Shown here one piece after another: positions 1 to 11,800 of a stretch of DNA of 64,000 nt. The number at the start of each line of letters is the position of its first letter. Within the stretch, counting starts at the first letter, position 1. A model generated the notes under the pieces. The model saw only the letters and a list, made by a program, of their open reading frames with translations, made no database searches and was not told the DNA's origin. A program made the position numbers and the translations under genes. The DNA is taken from positions 107,254 through 171,253 of the forward strand of contig JH153807.1 of assembly GCA_000226015.1 (NCBI GenBank). The letters are read 5' to 3'. This DNA is from Mnemiopsis leidyi. Its lineage: Eukaryota; Ctenophora; Tentaculata; Lobata; Bolinopsidae.

Positions 1-1190
1 AAAGCTGTTTATCAGTCAAAAGTAACTGCTCAAGAGAACACCCGTTGAGGCTGATCAGTGATCGGCCACATTGGATCAGAGCTATTATCTATTGTTAATT
101 TTACCATTATACCCTGAAAGATTGTGCACTTCAATTTTCATCGATGTCATGTCCTTTACGCTGTGCAATGCTGAGTAGCGGCTTGTAATAAAGTAATAAT
201 CATCTGGATAATTACGTAACAAATTAAACTTTTGAAACGCACTATTCTATTGAGCTGTTATCAAGTTATTTAATGTTCTATCTAGTTATTTAATGCACGA
301 TCTTTGTTACAATCATGGCTTTCATTTTGCATGCCTTTCGACATCGTGAATTTTCATTGACAGTGATATTGTAGCACATCTTGGTTCGTTAAATGCAGTG
401 GCCAGAATGATAAAGTTCCCTTAAATGTTCGACATTGACTTAAATAACGATTTTGCTTGATGAGTGGAATCGAATGTTTTACTGTAGGGATTCACTTTGG
501 AAAAATTGTTTAAGTTTTTGTCTAAAAAAATTGTCTAAGTTTTTGTCTAACTCTAAGCGATTTTGTTAGTTTTTTAGTCATGTTCTAGACCAGCCGTGAG
601 CGTTTGTCCGCAAGTAAGAAAGTAAGAAGGGCGAAGTCACGTTTTCAGATTACCTCCTGTAACATACGAGACCGTTCAATTCATCACTTTTTAAGTGAAT
701 CACGGTTTTTTCCATTTCCCATAATTTATTTTACTTTTGAGGGAATAAGAGAATATGATTCGATTGGTTAACTTAAAGCTAGATGGTATGAAAAACCGAT
801 TAAAAGAGGTTTTTGCTAGATAGGATAGATTGGTCGATAGTGTCTTTAAATTTAAGCACATTTAGGCACCTGCTTAGTGAATTAATTTTCAGTGGTAATT
901 CTTTTACGTACTCAGGTCTAGATCCTTTTTATGCCTCTAGGGTTAATTAATTAATTTTTAAATTAGTGATTCTCCAAAATCAAAAGCAGTTTGGCATTAA
1001 ATTTATTTGAACCATAAACAGAAGCTTTAAGGTTTTGTTTGGGTTCTCATGATTAATCACCCTCGTATTTTTGATAAAGTGTGAGTCGCTAAATTTCACG
1101 ACATCACTTCACGAAACTTTCATTTTCGATTGAACTAGGCGCCCAATAAAATGGTCTGAAAAACCAAAAATGATATAAACATTTCGAATT
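1..1190. other. AT-rich 5' flank, no gene seen
   Basis: Non-coding AT-rich sequence. I saw no open frame with coding character, no RNA gene and no long repeat on either strand. Confidence 0.6.
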
Positions 1191-1194
1191 ATCT

Positions 1195-1560
1195 TTATCA
1201 CGTGCTCCCCCCCAATTGAATAGGTGGTGCAAAGCGGAAAATCTCTCTCTCCCTCTTTTTCTCTCTTTCTCTCTCGGAGATTTCTAACCTACACAACATC
1301 GTGTACATCCCTTCTGACCGGCCCGCTAACATCACGTGAGCCCCTCCAAAGTCTCCTTATTGCCACGTGATCTAAACTCTTGACTGTGATTGGCTTACGA
1401 CTACGTCAAGTAGGTCACGTGACACAAAAACTGGTCTACTATTGGTCGGTTGGGCAGCGTAGTGCTGTCTAGATGCGACCTTGTTAGGTAGGACAGTCTT
1501 ACGTGTATACGACTTGTATTGCACCGCCTAGATTCACTTTTCTAGTTTAGTTTACCTTGC
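1195..1560 (+). promoter_or_regulatory. CACGTG/CCAAT-box cluster, candidate upstream promoter
   Basis: Four CACGTG palindromes (about 1199, 1334, 1363, 1416), with GATTGG near 1388 and ATTGGT near 1441, follow a polypyrimidine stretch at 1233-1276. The spacing and density look like an NF-Y plus bHLH-zip (USF/MITF-type) promoter. It could drive a transcript whose next exon is the signal-peptide exon at 3234-3330. No TATA box is obvious. The promoter role is inference. Confidence 0.4.
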
Positions 1561-2067
1561 CATATACCGCCCTTCTAAATCTTGGTGCTGCTTTTATCGA
1601 GTTGTCTTACATCAATCTTTCTTTCTGAAGATGCATATTTTTGGTTTGATTTAATTCAAGTTTACGTTGTAAAAGTCCTGATATTATAGTATAAGACTGT
1701 ACAAATAGATATTTCAATAGGGACTTTCTAAGAGTCGCCAATCCTAATTTTATGATAAATAGATAAGGGAAATTGTATTTTAGCTGAAATTATTTTTTAG
1801 ATAAAATTTTAGCTGTAATTATTTTCTGAATCAGGATATTACCTTAGCAGTTGGCTGTTATACAATTTCCCCTTTTTTTAATTCTACATTAAAAAGTCCT
1901 GTTTTGTATGTAAGCGACTGAAAAAGTTTCCCTTGTCACCATGTGAATGTAAATCTTTAACGACGCACACAGTATTTGTTTTTCAGAGAAAAGTTATAGG
2001 TTGTTAACGACTGCTCAGTGCTCAATCAATGCCCCATAACGTCACATACCCATTGAGTGTACTGCCC

Positions 2068-2215
2068 CTGTCACGTGACACACCGTACCAACACACCACC
2101 ACGTGTCACGAAAAAGTACACGTTTCCAATACTTCTAGACAAGGGAAGATCACGTCTGCACTTATCCTGCACGTGCTCGAATCTTATCACATCGATAATG
2201 GGACGTGCACGTGGG
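2068..2215. promoter_or_regulatory. Second CACGTG cluster
   Basis: Four CACGTG sites occur within 150 bases (about 2072, 2100, 2171, 2207), several also as GCACGTGC or GTCACGTGAC. There is no TATA or clear start here; it may be an enhancer-like part of the upstream cluster. Confidence 0.35.
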
Positions 2216-3242
2216 TGAGCGTCTCACACTCATACTAGCTTAAAAAGCGTTTAACTTCCGTCATACTGTCAGAATGTCACGGCTCCACACTTTTTTGACA
2301 TTGAATTGGCGGCCGGCACGCTCCTCAACCGTTAACCTCCGGGCGCTCTTTTTGCGGCGATCTCCTGTTCCAATAAGTCTTTTGGAGTTGTGTGGCACGA
2401 CTGTTTTCCATGGCGCCGTCTAAAAGTCTGGACTTTTAACATCATGACCCCTCCCCAGGCTCCTTGTGTCTTATCTGCATTGTTTCTTTCGTATTCGTGA
2501 TCTTTACTGGAGTCATTATTCATGACTTGCCCAATTAAATGTTACCAAGATTGACGTTAAGTAATTCCTACGCGGCTCCCAACTTACTTATAATTATCAA
2601 CTACACAAATGTTGCAGTTTAACCCAAACCCTTCTTTGTTTCCACTAATTCTGCCTAATCTTATACGGAGGACTAAAGTCCGGGATTCCCCTACATTTAC
2701 CGACGACACATCGCCGGAACCATGGCTGAAGTCGGCCGTGTCGTGCAATACACTGACATCCACATCTCCTTCAGATCATATCTCGAGTAGGCTAAAGATT
2801 GTAGGTTTCTTTCACTCCGTTCTACAGCAATAATTACATGTAACCACGTTCGTACGGCATGGATGACATGCTCACTTACAGCATTCGATCATATCAGCGA
2901 CCTTTATATTCCTAGAGCTATACAATCCCTGATGCATGTTTCTCTTTTCTAGTGCATTGTCCTGTGTTTGCGGCCGAGTCTGCTGCATTACTGCAAGATG
3001 CTCCTGTTCTCATTTATCGTTATTACTTTTTGTATGATATTAAGTTGTTACCGTGGACCTGGAGTGCAATAACGGTTGCTTAGCCACTTAACCAGGCCTA
3101 AAATATTAACCGTCGTGTGAAGCTGTGAATCTAGGAGATCTCCGATTTATTTGTCACAGTTTTGTGAAACTCACAAACGTTAGCTAACGCTAGCTAGGAT
3201 GTAACCGATTAAAATGCTCATTAACTCTTACAGGAGACAAAG

Positions 3243-3330
3243 ATGGAGAAGTTCTGGTTCTCAGCTTTATTATTTGTTGGACTAAGGAGTAGGGTTCAGC
3301 TTAATGTTAGAGGATGCATCGTCTTATTTC
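3243..3330 (+). CDS. Candidate alternative first coding exon with signal peptide
   Basis: A good acceptor (TTAACTCTTACAG, exon from 3234) is followed by AAAGATGG, an excellent start context. The frame gives MEKFWFSALLFVGLRSRVQ, which reads as a signal peptide with a basic n-region and a hydrophobic core. It ends at a strong donor GTAAGA (3331) in phase 1. Exon 2 of the Ig receptor (9671) starts in phase 1, so this exon could splice to it and replace exon 1 at 8900, giving the same protein with a different leader. It cannot splice into the 8900 exon, because that frame stops. It might instead be the start of a separate gene whose other exons I do not see. Confidence 0.4.
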
Positions 3331-6300
3331 GTAAGATTAGACAAGTCATTTAGCGCTGAGAGCAGGGAACTAGAATTTACGGTCCAAAAAGATATTTGGT
3401 TTCGGACTATGAATTCCTTTACCTGTGAGTGTACTTTTGAGTGGCATGTCTGGTATCACTATTGGGTTTCTTTTGTCTTATGCTTTATAAGTGAAGCTCC
3501 ATTTTTCAAGCTCACATGTGGGTGGTCTAATTGACAAACGGAGAAGCTGCCCTAGTTGTGCTTCTTCTTCGTTGTATGCTTTGTCTGTGAGGAACGCATG
3601 CCTTTTGTTCTGTACATTTGTGCGAGTATATTTTCACCCCTGGAGATATTCACCCCTTTGTCCCAGGTTGCGGGGAAGAATACGGTGCTAGTTGATATGT
3701 TTCGGAATTTGAACCGCCCGAGCCCGATATATCTAGCAATGCCAAGACAAGATATCTCATAATTATTTCCCTAATAATGCAGGTTTTTGAGGGATTAAGT
3801 CGAATAAGTTAAAGAAATCTGCTTTGGTCGGGAATATAAATCACTCATCTTATCTTGCAATAATAGAGATAACATCCTCCAATTTTTATCAGTCTTGTAT
3901 TTCGTTAGTTATGAAAATGATCTTCTCTTAAAACCAATTATAATGTGTTTCATCTATACCTTACACAAACGACCTCAGCAAAATGTCAAACTCACATAAC
4001 AGTTGCAGTCTCAGTGTGACATTTTCAACCGTACATTGGTTTCCGTGACATTCCCATTGTTCAAGAGGTCACGTGATAATCTTTTAACAGACTCCCAGTC
4101 ACTCTCTCTTTATTTGACATCGCATCAAATCGTATCGCTGTTTTCTTTCCTATTTTGGAGTGAAGGTATGGCCTGTTCTGTTTCTGTGTTACAGCCGGTT
4201 GCGTCACTGAAAATTCTCACGAAAAATTTCATCTTGTCGCGGTGACACCCATAACCCAACTCCCGCACCTCTGCACTAGATCCTTGCTGGACGAGCGTTT
4301 CATCAGAACCTCAAACAAATCTCATCTCGTCAATCGATATCCAGCGTTTCTCGTCCTCTATTTGATATCCTTATACTTTGTCGTTAATTCTGACAGCCGT
4401 CTTGATATGCCCCGTACAGCGACAACATTTGGTTCCCTCGACTCGATCAAGAAGATTGAACTGTCTTAATCTATATCTCCATTCTGCACGATAAACAGCA
4501 TAGGTGCTATCCAGAAAGGCACTGCAAGCAGATAATTGTAATATCGGGGTGTGGTGATTAAGTTAGCGCCCTTCAAACAGGCACCGACCACTGCCGACAA
4601 GTTGACAGATTTTCCATTTGTTCGGTCTCTTTAGCAGCTGATCTTTGCAAGGCCACCCGAGGCGAGCAAATGACCTATTTATAAACCCAGGACTTCGTGT
4701 ACAGACAATCGTGGTGCTATATAATAGCTGTAGCAAGTGAGTTAATGGCACTGTTAGCCCAACAATGTTAAGAGTCCTTGGGAACAGCACTAACAGCACT
4801 GTGATATTGCATCACCATTGATCCAGAGACTATGGTCCAACCACCATGGATCAGTGTAGGCTGGTACATCTGTTTCTTTCCTTCCCTGTTAGCCATTCAT
4901 TGAACTATAGATAGATATAGTTGTCTCTTTGATTTGCTAAGAAATCGGACCGATACTTCCTCTGATATTTCTTTTCGTTGAAGTTTGGGCACAACTCTTC
5001 ATATTTCCGAGCGACCTGATCCTCTAGGTTCTGGGCCCATATGGCAATTCAACCTGTCAATCAGTTTATCCGACATTAATTGTATGTGAGTTGTGACCCC
5101 TCAGTCCACGAGATCTCGGGCCTGAGTGTCAGAAGTTTTACGAGTCGTATAAATTGTCGGGGCTTTCAGGATTGGAAGTGCTGTTAGATAAAATAAGTTT
5201 GGCAGCAACTTAGTGAAAGATCGATAAAAGTAAGATAAAGTATCTCTAACAGTCTTATCTAAGTCTTATCAATAATTGATGAACCGCTAGCGTTCTCAAC
5301 GCTGTCTGTTTAAGATGCAGGGCTGAGGGTATGTGATATCTCGATCGCTATCGTACTTCCGGTATACAGCCTAAATATTTTCAAAATAGTAATAGACGGT
5401 CTATATCGGATGTGATCTCAACTTTGTTCTCTATTTGCCCAATTAGGCCATTATGAACCAATTAAAGCGAAATTACCGGCACATTTCTCGCTGTACAACA
5501 GTGAACGTTGTCTATGACTTTAAGGATACACTGGCACACTGAAATGTTTGTTGTTGAAAGTTTAATAACGTTCTAACTTTTACAGAGTAACTATCGCAAT
5601 TTTCAATCTGAACGCAAATACATACACGCCGTTCTTTTTCCTTGAGTTTAATTTCTTGATGCTGTAAAGTTATCTATGCAGCGGCAGACCTTCTCAGCAA
5701 ACTCTTAAGATTGAAAGAGGCAACAGTTGAAAATAAACAGTCTCCATTTTGGAAGCCTTTTAACCGCTTCAACAAGTTCTTGGCCCTAATCAAATTGTCC
5801 TGATTCCTCATATAAATAAGGTGTATTCGTCGCCGTAAATATTTCGCAACCTTTTGTAACCCTCTCAAATATATTTTGCAACCCTTGTATAATGGCAATA
5901 AAAATTCCCTCTCGTCCCAAATCGATCCTGCAATGTACAGACAAATCTGCTCACTAATCCATGTCGAAAACGTCTCGTGGTTTCAATAGGATAACACACG
6001 TTTAACCCCCGAAACAGTCGTGTCCAAATATCTGATTGGCTAGGTGTGTTGAGATTCACAAAAATTGCGCAATTTTCTGCTTTCAACCTCACAAATATAG
6101 GTTAACCTCACAAAGGTATCAATCTCAGATTTTAGACCAAATAATCAGACCACGTGTTGTTAGCCGCAGGTCACGTGGCATCTCCAGTACCGTCTATTCT
6201 ATCTCGTTTGCGTTGGATACTTTTGCAGTTTCATTGGAGAGAGCTACAGCGGTTAGGTCGACACAAGATGACACGATGTAAACTGTAATATATATCGTGG

Positions 6301-6409
6301 TCACTTCTTCTACTCACACTATCTACTCGGGCCTTACCTCTATTCAGCTCAGTAGCTGGGAGTGGGTTATTAAAATCCCCTCTTGATTGTATTAAACACC
6401 AATTCCACA

Positions 6410-6620
6410 TACTTGGACCACGTGATTTTTCCGCCCTCTTATTGGTTCTCGCACATAACGTGATCTGACGTTGCCGCTCCTGATTGGTCCGATCCGTTCC
6501 CATGGATAACAACATAAAGTGCGGTGTCCACCGTCATTCTCGGGGTCCTATATAGGATTATCTTAGTCAGCGGAGCAACACTGACCAATCGCAGTCCCAT
6601 ACATTATCACGTGTCCATTT
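6410..6620 (+). promoter_or_regulatory. CCAAT/E-box module with TATA-like box
   Basis: CACGTG at about 6420, ATTGGTT near 6440, GATTGGTCC near 6482, then CTATATAGG near 6549. CCAATCG (about 6585) and CACGTG (6608) follow. The order CCAAT, E-box, TATA on the plus strand resembles a small promoter, but no downstream exon was found. Confidence 0.3.
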
Positions 6621-7497
6621 TTTCACCAATAGCCGCTCAAAATTTGATCAGGCTGAGGTTTCCCAACAGGGTGTCTGAATTTTGCTGCTTCGTGATTTTG
6701 AGCCTTAGTCTTCCGCCGAGTAGGGTCCTTCGTCAGTTCACATTTGGCGTCTCTTTAAAAGACCCTTCATAGCTTCATCCTTGGAGCTAGATCTTTTGTG
6801 GCCCTGCTGAATGTGGTTCCTATATTCGTTAGCATTGTCGGAATTTAAATAACTAGCAGCATCAGAACTTTAGTAGCTTAGTAATAACTTGAAGTAGAGA
6901 AGTGACGGAATTTCTTAGCTTAGTAAGCTGTATTAAAATTTCCTTAGCTTAGTTAGCAGAGTTGGAATCTTCCAGATAACAACTGAACTAAGCAATGTCC
7001 AAGCTTATTAGGCGTTTAATCACAATTTTTCTAAATTACATTTAACAGCCTTGTTTTCAACGAAAATATTATTTAACAGCAGTGCTATAACTTTCTATTG
7101 TTTTAACTTTAGTTTCCATCTTTTTTAACTTTGGTTTGGCGAGAGCAAAGATCAAAGGGATGGTCTAACAGCTGAGCAAACTTAGAGGGTCGCAATTTTT
7201 GTTTTTACTGTTATATAATGTAAAAGTTGCTACGTGATTAACGACTCATGAGCTAGTTCAGAAAACGGGCGAATTCGTCCTTCGATCGATTACTTACTTG
7301 TTTTCTAACAAGGTTCACAGATTATAAGTTAATTTCTGGGTAAATATTATTCCCAGAAAAATGCTGCTCCAGGGCCATTGAACCGCGGTGTAAGCTATTT
7401 CTGATATCCGTTAAATTTAACGTTATTCTATACTTTCTGCACTTGTCGCCCGCCACCTGAGGTAGATCATGGCCCGGTATTCCACCACCCTGCGGGT

Positions 7498-7572
7498 GTA
7501 TATAAATAGTATTTATTATTTATTATTTTATTTATTATTTATTATTTTATTTATTATTTATTATTTAATAAA
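7498..7572. repeat. TATTTATTATTT low-complexity tract
   Basis: About 75 bases of alternating TATTTATT and TATTATTT units. It follows a short GC-richer stretch (7440-7495), so it could be the tail of an old retroposed element, but no element body is recognisable. Confidence 0.6.
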
Positions 7573-7884
7573 TACCTACTTCCGACCAATTCATGCACTT
7601 ATGTAACCCCCCTTGCAGTCACGTTGCGTTCTTCTTACTGTTGATATCGATAATGATATTCCGACCCTACTTTATTGCTACTTCTTGACCTGTTTATACT
7701 CGATAACCTAACAAGTAACCTTTAGTACCACGGTATAAAATGTCTGTGTCGGGGAAATAAAATTTAGTAATGTAATTTAAAAACTTGTTCTTTTCTTATA
7801 TTTTTCTCAGAATTTGCATTTTCCCTTTCCGTAATTATTATGACGACGAGGTCTATATTTATAGTTCATATTATCTATAATACC

Positions 7885-8035
7885 CACTTAAAACTGTGAG
7901 ATTATTTATCAGTACTTAAAACTTTCAGATTATTTAGGTAATGTACTTTAAAATGTGAAATCTTTATAGTACTTAATAATGCGAAACTAATTTTAGTACT
8001 TAAAACTGTGAGATTGTTTATAGTGCTAAAATTTT
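7885..8035. repeat. Degenerate repeat with TAGTACTTAAAACTGTGAGA core
   Basis: Four to five imperfect units of roughly 35-40 bases share the core and the following ATTATTTA. Divergence between units suggests an old array. It lies just upstream of the TATA box at 8311. Confidence 0.5.
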
Positions 8036-8310
8036 TTAAAGTAAGAGAACTTGTGTCGAGATCCCATTATAAATCCCCCTGCTGCCGTGAATTCTGCAGC
8101 ACTGCATGGTGCAGACATAAGATAATACAGCTCCTCCCATGGCACCAGCAAGGAATTCCTTTCATAGTTGAAGTGCGCAGCAGTTGTGCAAAACTCAAAT
8201 TCACATAGCAGGTAAATGCTGGGTAAGGTCATTTCAAAATCACAAAAGTTCCGGAGCTCAACAAGTTTCCAAGCCATGAGGTCATGAGGATCGACAAAGC
8301 AGGTTTTCTG

Positions 8311-8345
8311 TATAAAAGTCGACCCAGGAATTTCGTTACTTCACA
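8311..8345 (+). promoter_or_regulatory. TATA-box promoter candidate for the Ig receptor
   Basis: TATAAAAG at 8311-8318 is followed about 30 bases later by a pyrimidine-rich start-like stretch (TTACTTCACATTATTCAG). The first receptor ATG is at 8900, so the 5' UTR would be about 560 bases if unspliced. An acceptor-like CCGGTTACCCCAG at about 8864-8876 leaves room for a 5' UTR intron. Confidence 0.45.
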
Positions 8346-8899
8346 TTATTCAGCCATCTTGTTCTCCTCGTCCCGAAGTAAAACCTTCATATTGTGTAGC
8401 TTACAAACTTGTTAGTTAAATACTTTTTACATTATCTTTAAGTTCAACCATATAACCTTAAAACTGGGAATTTATCTTACGCACTTACTGTCAGTTAGAT
8501 CCCAACTAGTTTTGTCGACCCGCCTCTGCTGGAGCATTGATTATGTTGATAATGATATGATTGAGTAACAATCATACTTAGCTATTTAACTGATCATGGA
8601 AGTTAAAGTTGGAGGTGAATATTGATTATGAGGTTGCGTTTACAAAGAAATGAAAATGCAGTTAACACCTCCAATAAACCTAATAGATATACATGTAGCC
8701 ATCAGTCGCTTATCCCATGTAACGTGATGAAAAGTTGGAAATTATGATTTATTTTAAGAAATGAAACATTTCCTAACGTTCTTAAATCTGCCAAATATCT
8801 AACATCCCCACCTTCTGTAGCATGATAAAATGTAAGAAATGTGACGATGCTCCCGCGCTCCTCCGGTTACCCCAGCTCCTGTGAACAAGATGCGAGAGG

Positions 8900-11800
8900 A
8901 TGAACGTTCACCGATATGTCGCCCTAATTGAGACACTAATCGTTCTGTCTCTCTCCGAGTCAGGTAATTAATTATGTGATTATCTAATGATAGTAATAAC
9001 GTTGTTAGCTACTTGATTATCTTTAATGAATAATTATTAAACTAGAAAAGTACATCAGCTTAACAAACTAGGTCAAAATTATAAGTAATTTAAGTATATA
9101 CTTACAATTTGGCCTAACACTGTCCGGATGTCTTCTCCCATTTTATTGATACAGTCGACCTTTGATAGTGTCACAGCTAGTTACAAGACTCGATAATTAT
9201 GGTAATTTATCACTAATGGACATTACAAACTTTGCTGATGTCTATGGTAAGATAAGAGTGCTTTTTATCCGTCTCTTATCTGAAATTTTCACTTAATTTA
9301 CATGAGATTTGATGGATTGGATATTTGACAATTGAGCCACTTTAGCAATTTTTACTTGACGTTATTTGAACTACCTCTTATCACCGGTCATATTCATAAA
9401 GTCCTCCAGGATATCATATCTTTAGTGAAATTTTGGGGCATTTTCATTAGATCATTTTGTTTGATGAGAAATTTAAATTTTTGTTCAGCACTAGGTCAAA
9501 TGTTCGCTTTTTCAGATAATTTGGGGTTGTAAACACGAAATCTCGATATAAAGCCTAACTTCTCACCTTAACATATTGGCCATGTCCTGCCCCAATGCAA
9601 GACAAATCAGTGATCACCCAACAAACGCTTAATCAGATCTCCTCAAATCTAACGCCGTGAAATCTCTCAGGGCCGTTTTTTACGATAGAACCAGTGCGGG
9701 TTGAAGTGAACCGGACAGGAGGCACGGTGCAGTTCACGTGCGCCGCGCGCGGTTTCCCAGCCCCAGTTATTGTCTGGTACAAGGACTCCCGGCGTCTCAT
9801 CCGTACGTTTTTAGCTGCTATTTCTGGTGGTTTTAACAGTATCTAACTTTTAAAATTGTGTATATGTATATTTCAAGAGATAAGAATAAAGTTCAGTTTT
9901 CAAATTTTACTAAATGTATGTAGTCGTGACGCATTATTTCAATACTTTCAGCTAAGGGGCACATCAGCGACGCACCAGTTGATGGTCTATACAACCATCG
10001 AATTTTAACGATAACCGGTGTCCGACACTCCACGGTACGAAAGTTAGAAGAGTTTTAAATTTTATCAGAAGATATAACGTGTCAACAAGAATTGCAAAAT
10101 TTTAAGATATTTCAATATTCGAAAAGGTTAAATGGACGAATGTTCAATTTCAACGAGTTTTTGTATCATGTCGTACCTTGGATCATTGAAAGATGTTTTA
10201 TCGGCTATAATTGGATCATAAATTCCGCCACAAAATATGTGCGTATGAAGGAGAATTCTTTACCGGTACAAGCTGCTCATATTCTTCTAAACGGATGTAA
10301 ACTCAAACATTCAGGACGCGGGAGAATATTCGTGCGAAGCAGAAAACAAAATGGGAATAATTCGTTCTCGAAAAGCAAAACTTACAGCACCCTGTGGGTA
10401 TTCTTCTTCGTATTTATTCAAACTCAAAAGTTCTGTTTAGTGTACTAAGTTATTCAAGTTTATTTTAAATTATTCAAGTTTATTTCGACAATGATACATC
10501 AAAAACCGTGCCGACCACAACATTGTTGTCTCTACACACAGTTTAACATACTTGACACTTACAACGTTTTTACACTCAGTTTTATGTGTGTCAGTGTTTG
10601 AATCAAACAAAAGCTCTGCCCTTCATTCTTTCATTTCCGTGCCCGCAAGTAACCAATTGTTGTTTTTCGCTCCTTTACAAATTCAAATTTTCCAACGCGG
10701 AGGGAGCTATATTTAGAAAGCGTGTAATACTCTCTGAGCAACTTAGATAATATTATTATAATTTGATTATACAATTTGGCGAGTGGTGGGGCAAAGCTAG
10801 CCGACTAAACAATGCCCCAAATCCTTAAGACCATTCGGTATATCACAGTATATGAAGGAATGTTGTTTGATCGAGGTCTGATCGTTAAAGAGTTAAAGGT
10901 TGTCTAGGATGATGATGTTCGCAGTGGTTTATCCTGGCTTCCTTGGCTGATTTCATCATTTCTTGTGTTGAGATGAAGGAAGCAATCTAAGAAAACCATA
11001 CTCTAACGCAATCATATGATAATCTGACATGCCTCGGAATGAACGAACTAATTCTTAGGATTAGATAAAACGGTTCTTTCATCTCATAATTAGAGAGAAC
11101 TTCAATAAATATTAAATTTTCCAGCGGTCACGTTTTTCGATCTAAGACACGTTTTTGTCATGAACTTTTGAAATTATAAATAGGAATCTTATGCATAGTA
11201 AACATGTTACATAATAAGTTGAGTAAAAAATATCTTGCATCAAATAATGCTAACGGTTTGCCTAAACAGATCATCATAGCAATTCTTAGGAATGTTATCG
11301 CATTGCTATCGAGTATGAGCGTCAGATATGCTCGTTTTCCCGCCATATTTAACATGCTTTAACACTAAGTTTTCATGCAACATCCCGCAAAATTTTGATG
11401 ATATGTTCGTCACCTAATTTTATAAGTAACGATTGACTTTCTCACATAAAAACGTGTATCTCTTTGATGTTCCATCCCATCCGCCAATAAGTTACGAATT
11501 GTACCGGGAATTTAGCTGGAATGTTTAAGTTTTGCCCATGATAAGAAAAATAACTTAGATTGAAGTCATACCAAGGTACTACCCCTCAAATAAAATCTGA
11601 AAAAAATGAAATTTTCATTGTTTTAGATACATTATAAAGACAAATGTTCTATAAATTCAGTATAATTGATTGAGCTCTGAGCGAGAAAGAAACAAGGAAG
11701 CGAATTAGTTTAATTTCCTGCTGGCTGAAACTTGAAAACTGAAACTTGAAAACTGAAACAATAATTTTTTCCCATATACCTTCAAATTCTCTCCCTTAAT

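Larger units (their letters stand above)
3331..8300. other. Non-coding stretch upstream of receptor exon 1
   Basis: If the 3234 exon is used this is intron 1; otherwise it is 5' flank. It holds scattered CACGTG sites (about 4068, 6152, 6172, 6420, 6608), CCAAT boxes and low-complexity AT DNA. The frames of 60-94 codons here look random: uneven composition, no domains, no splice context. Confidence 0.5.
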
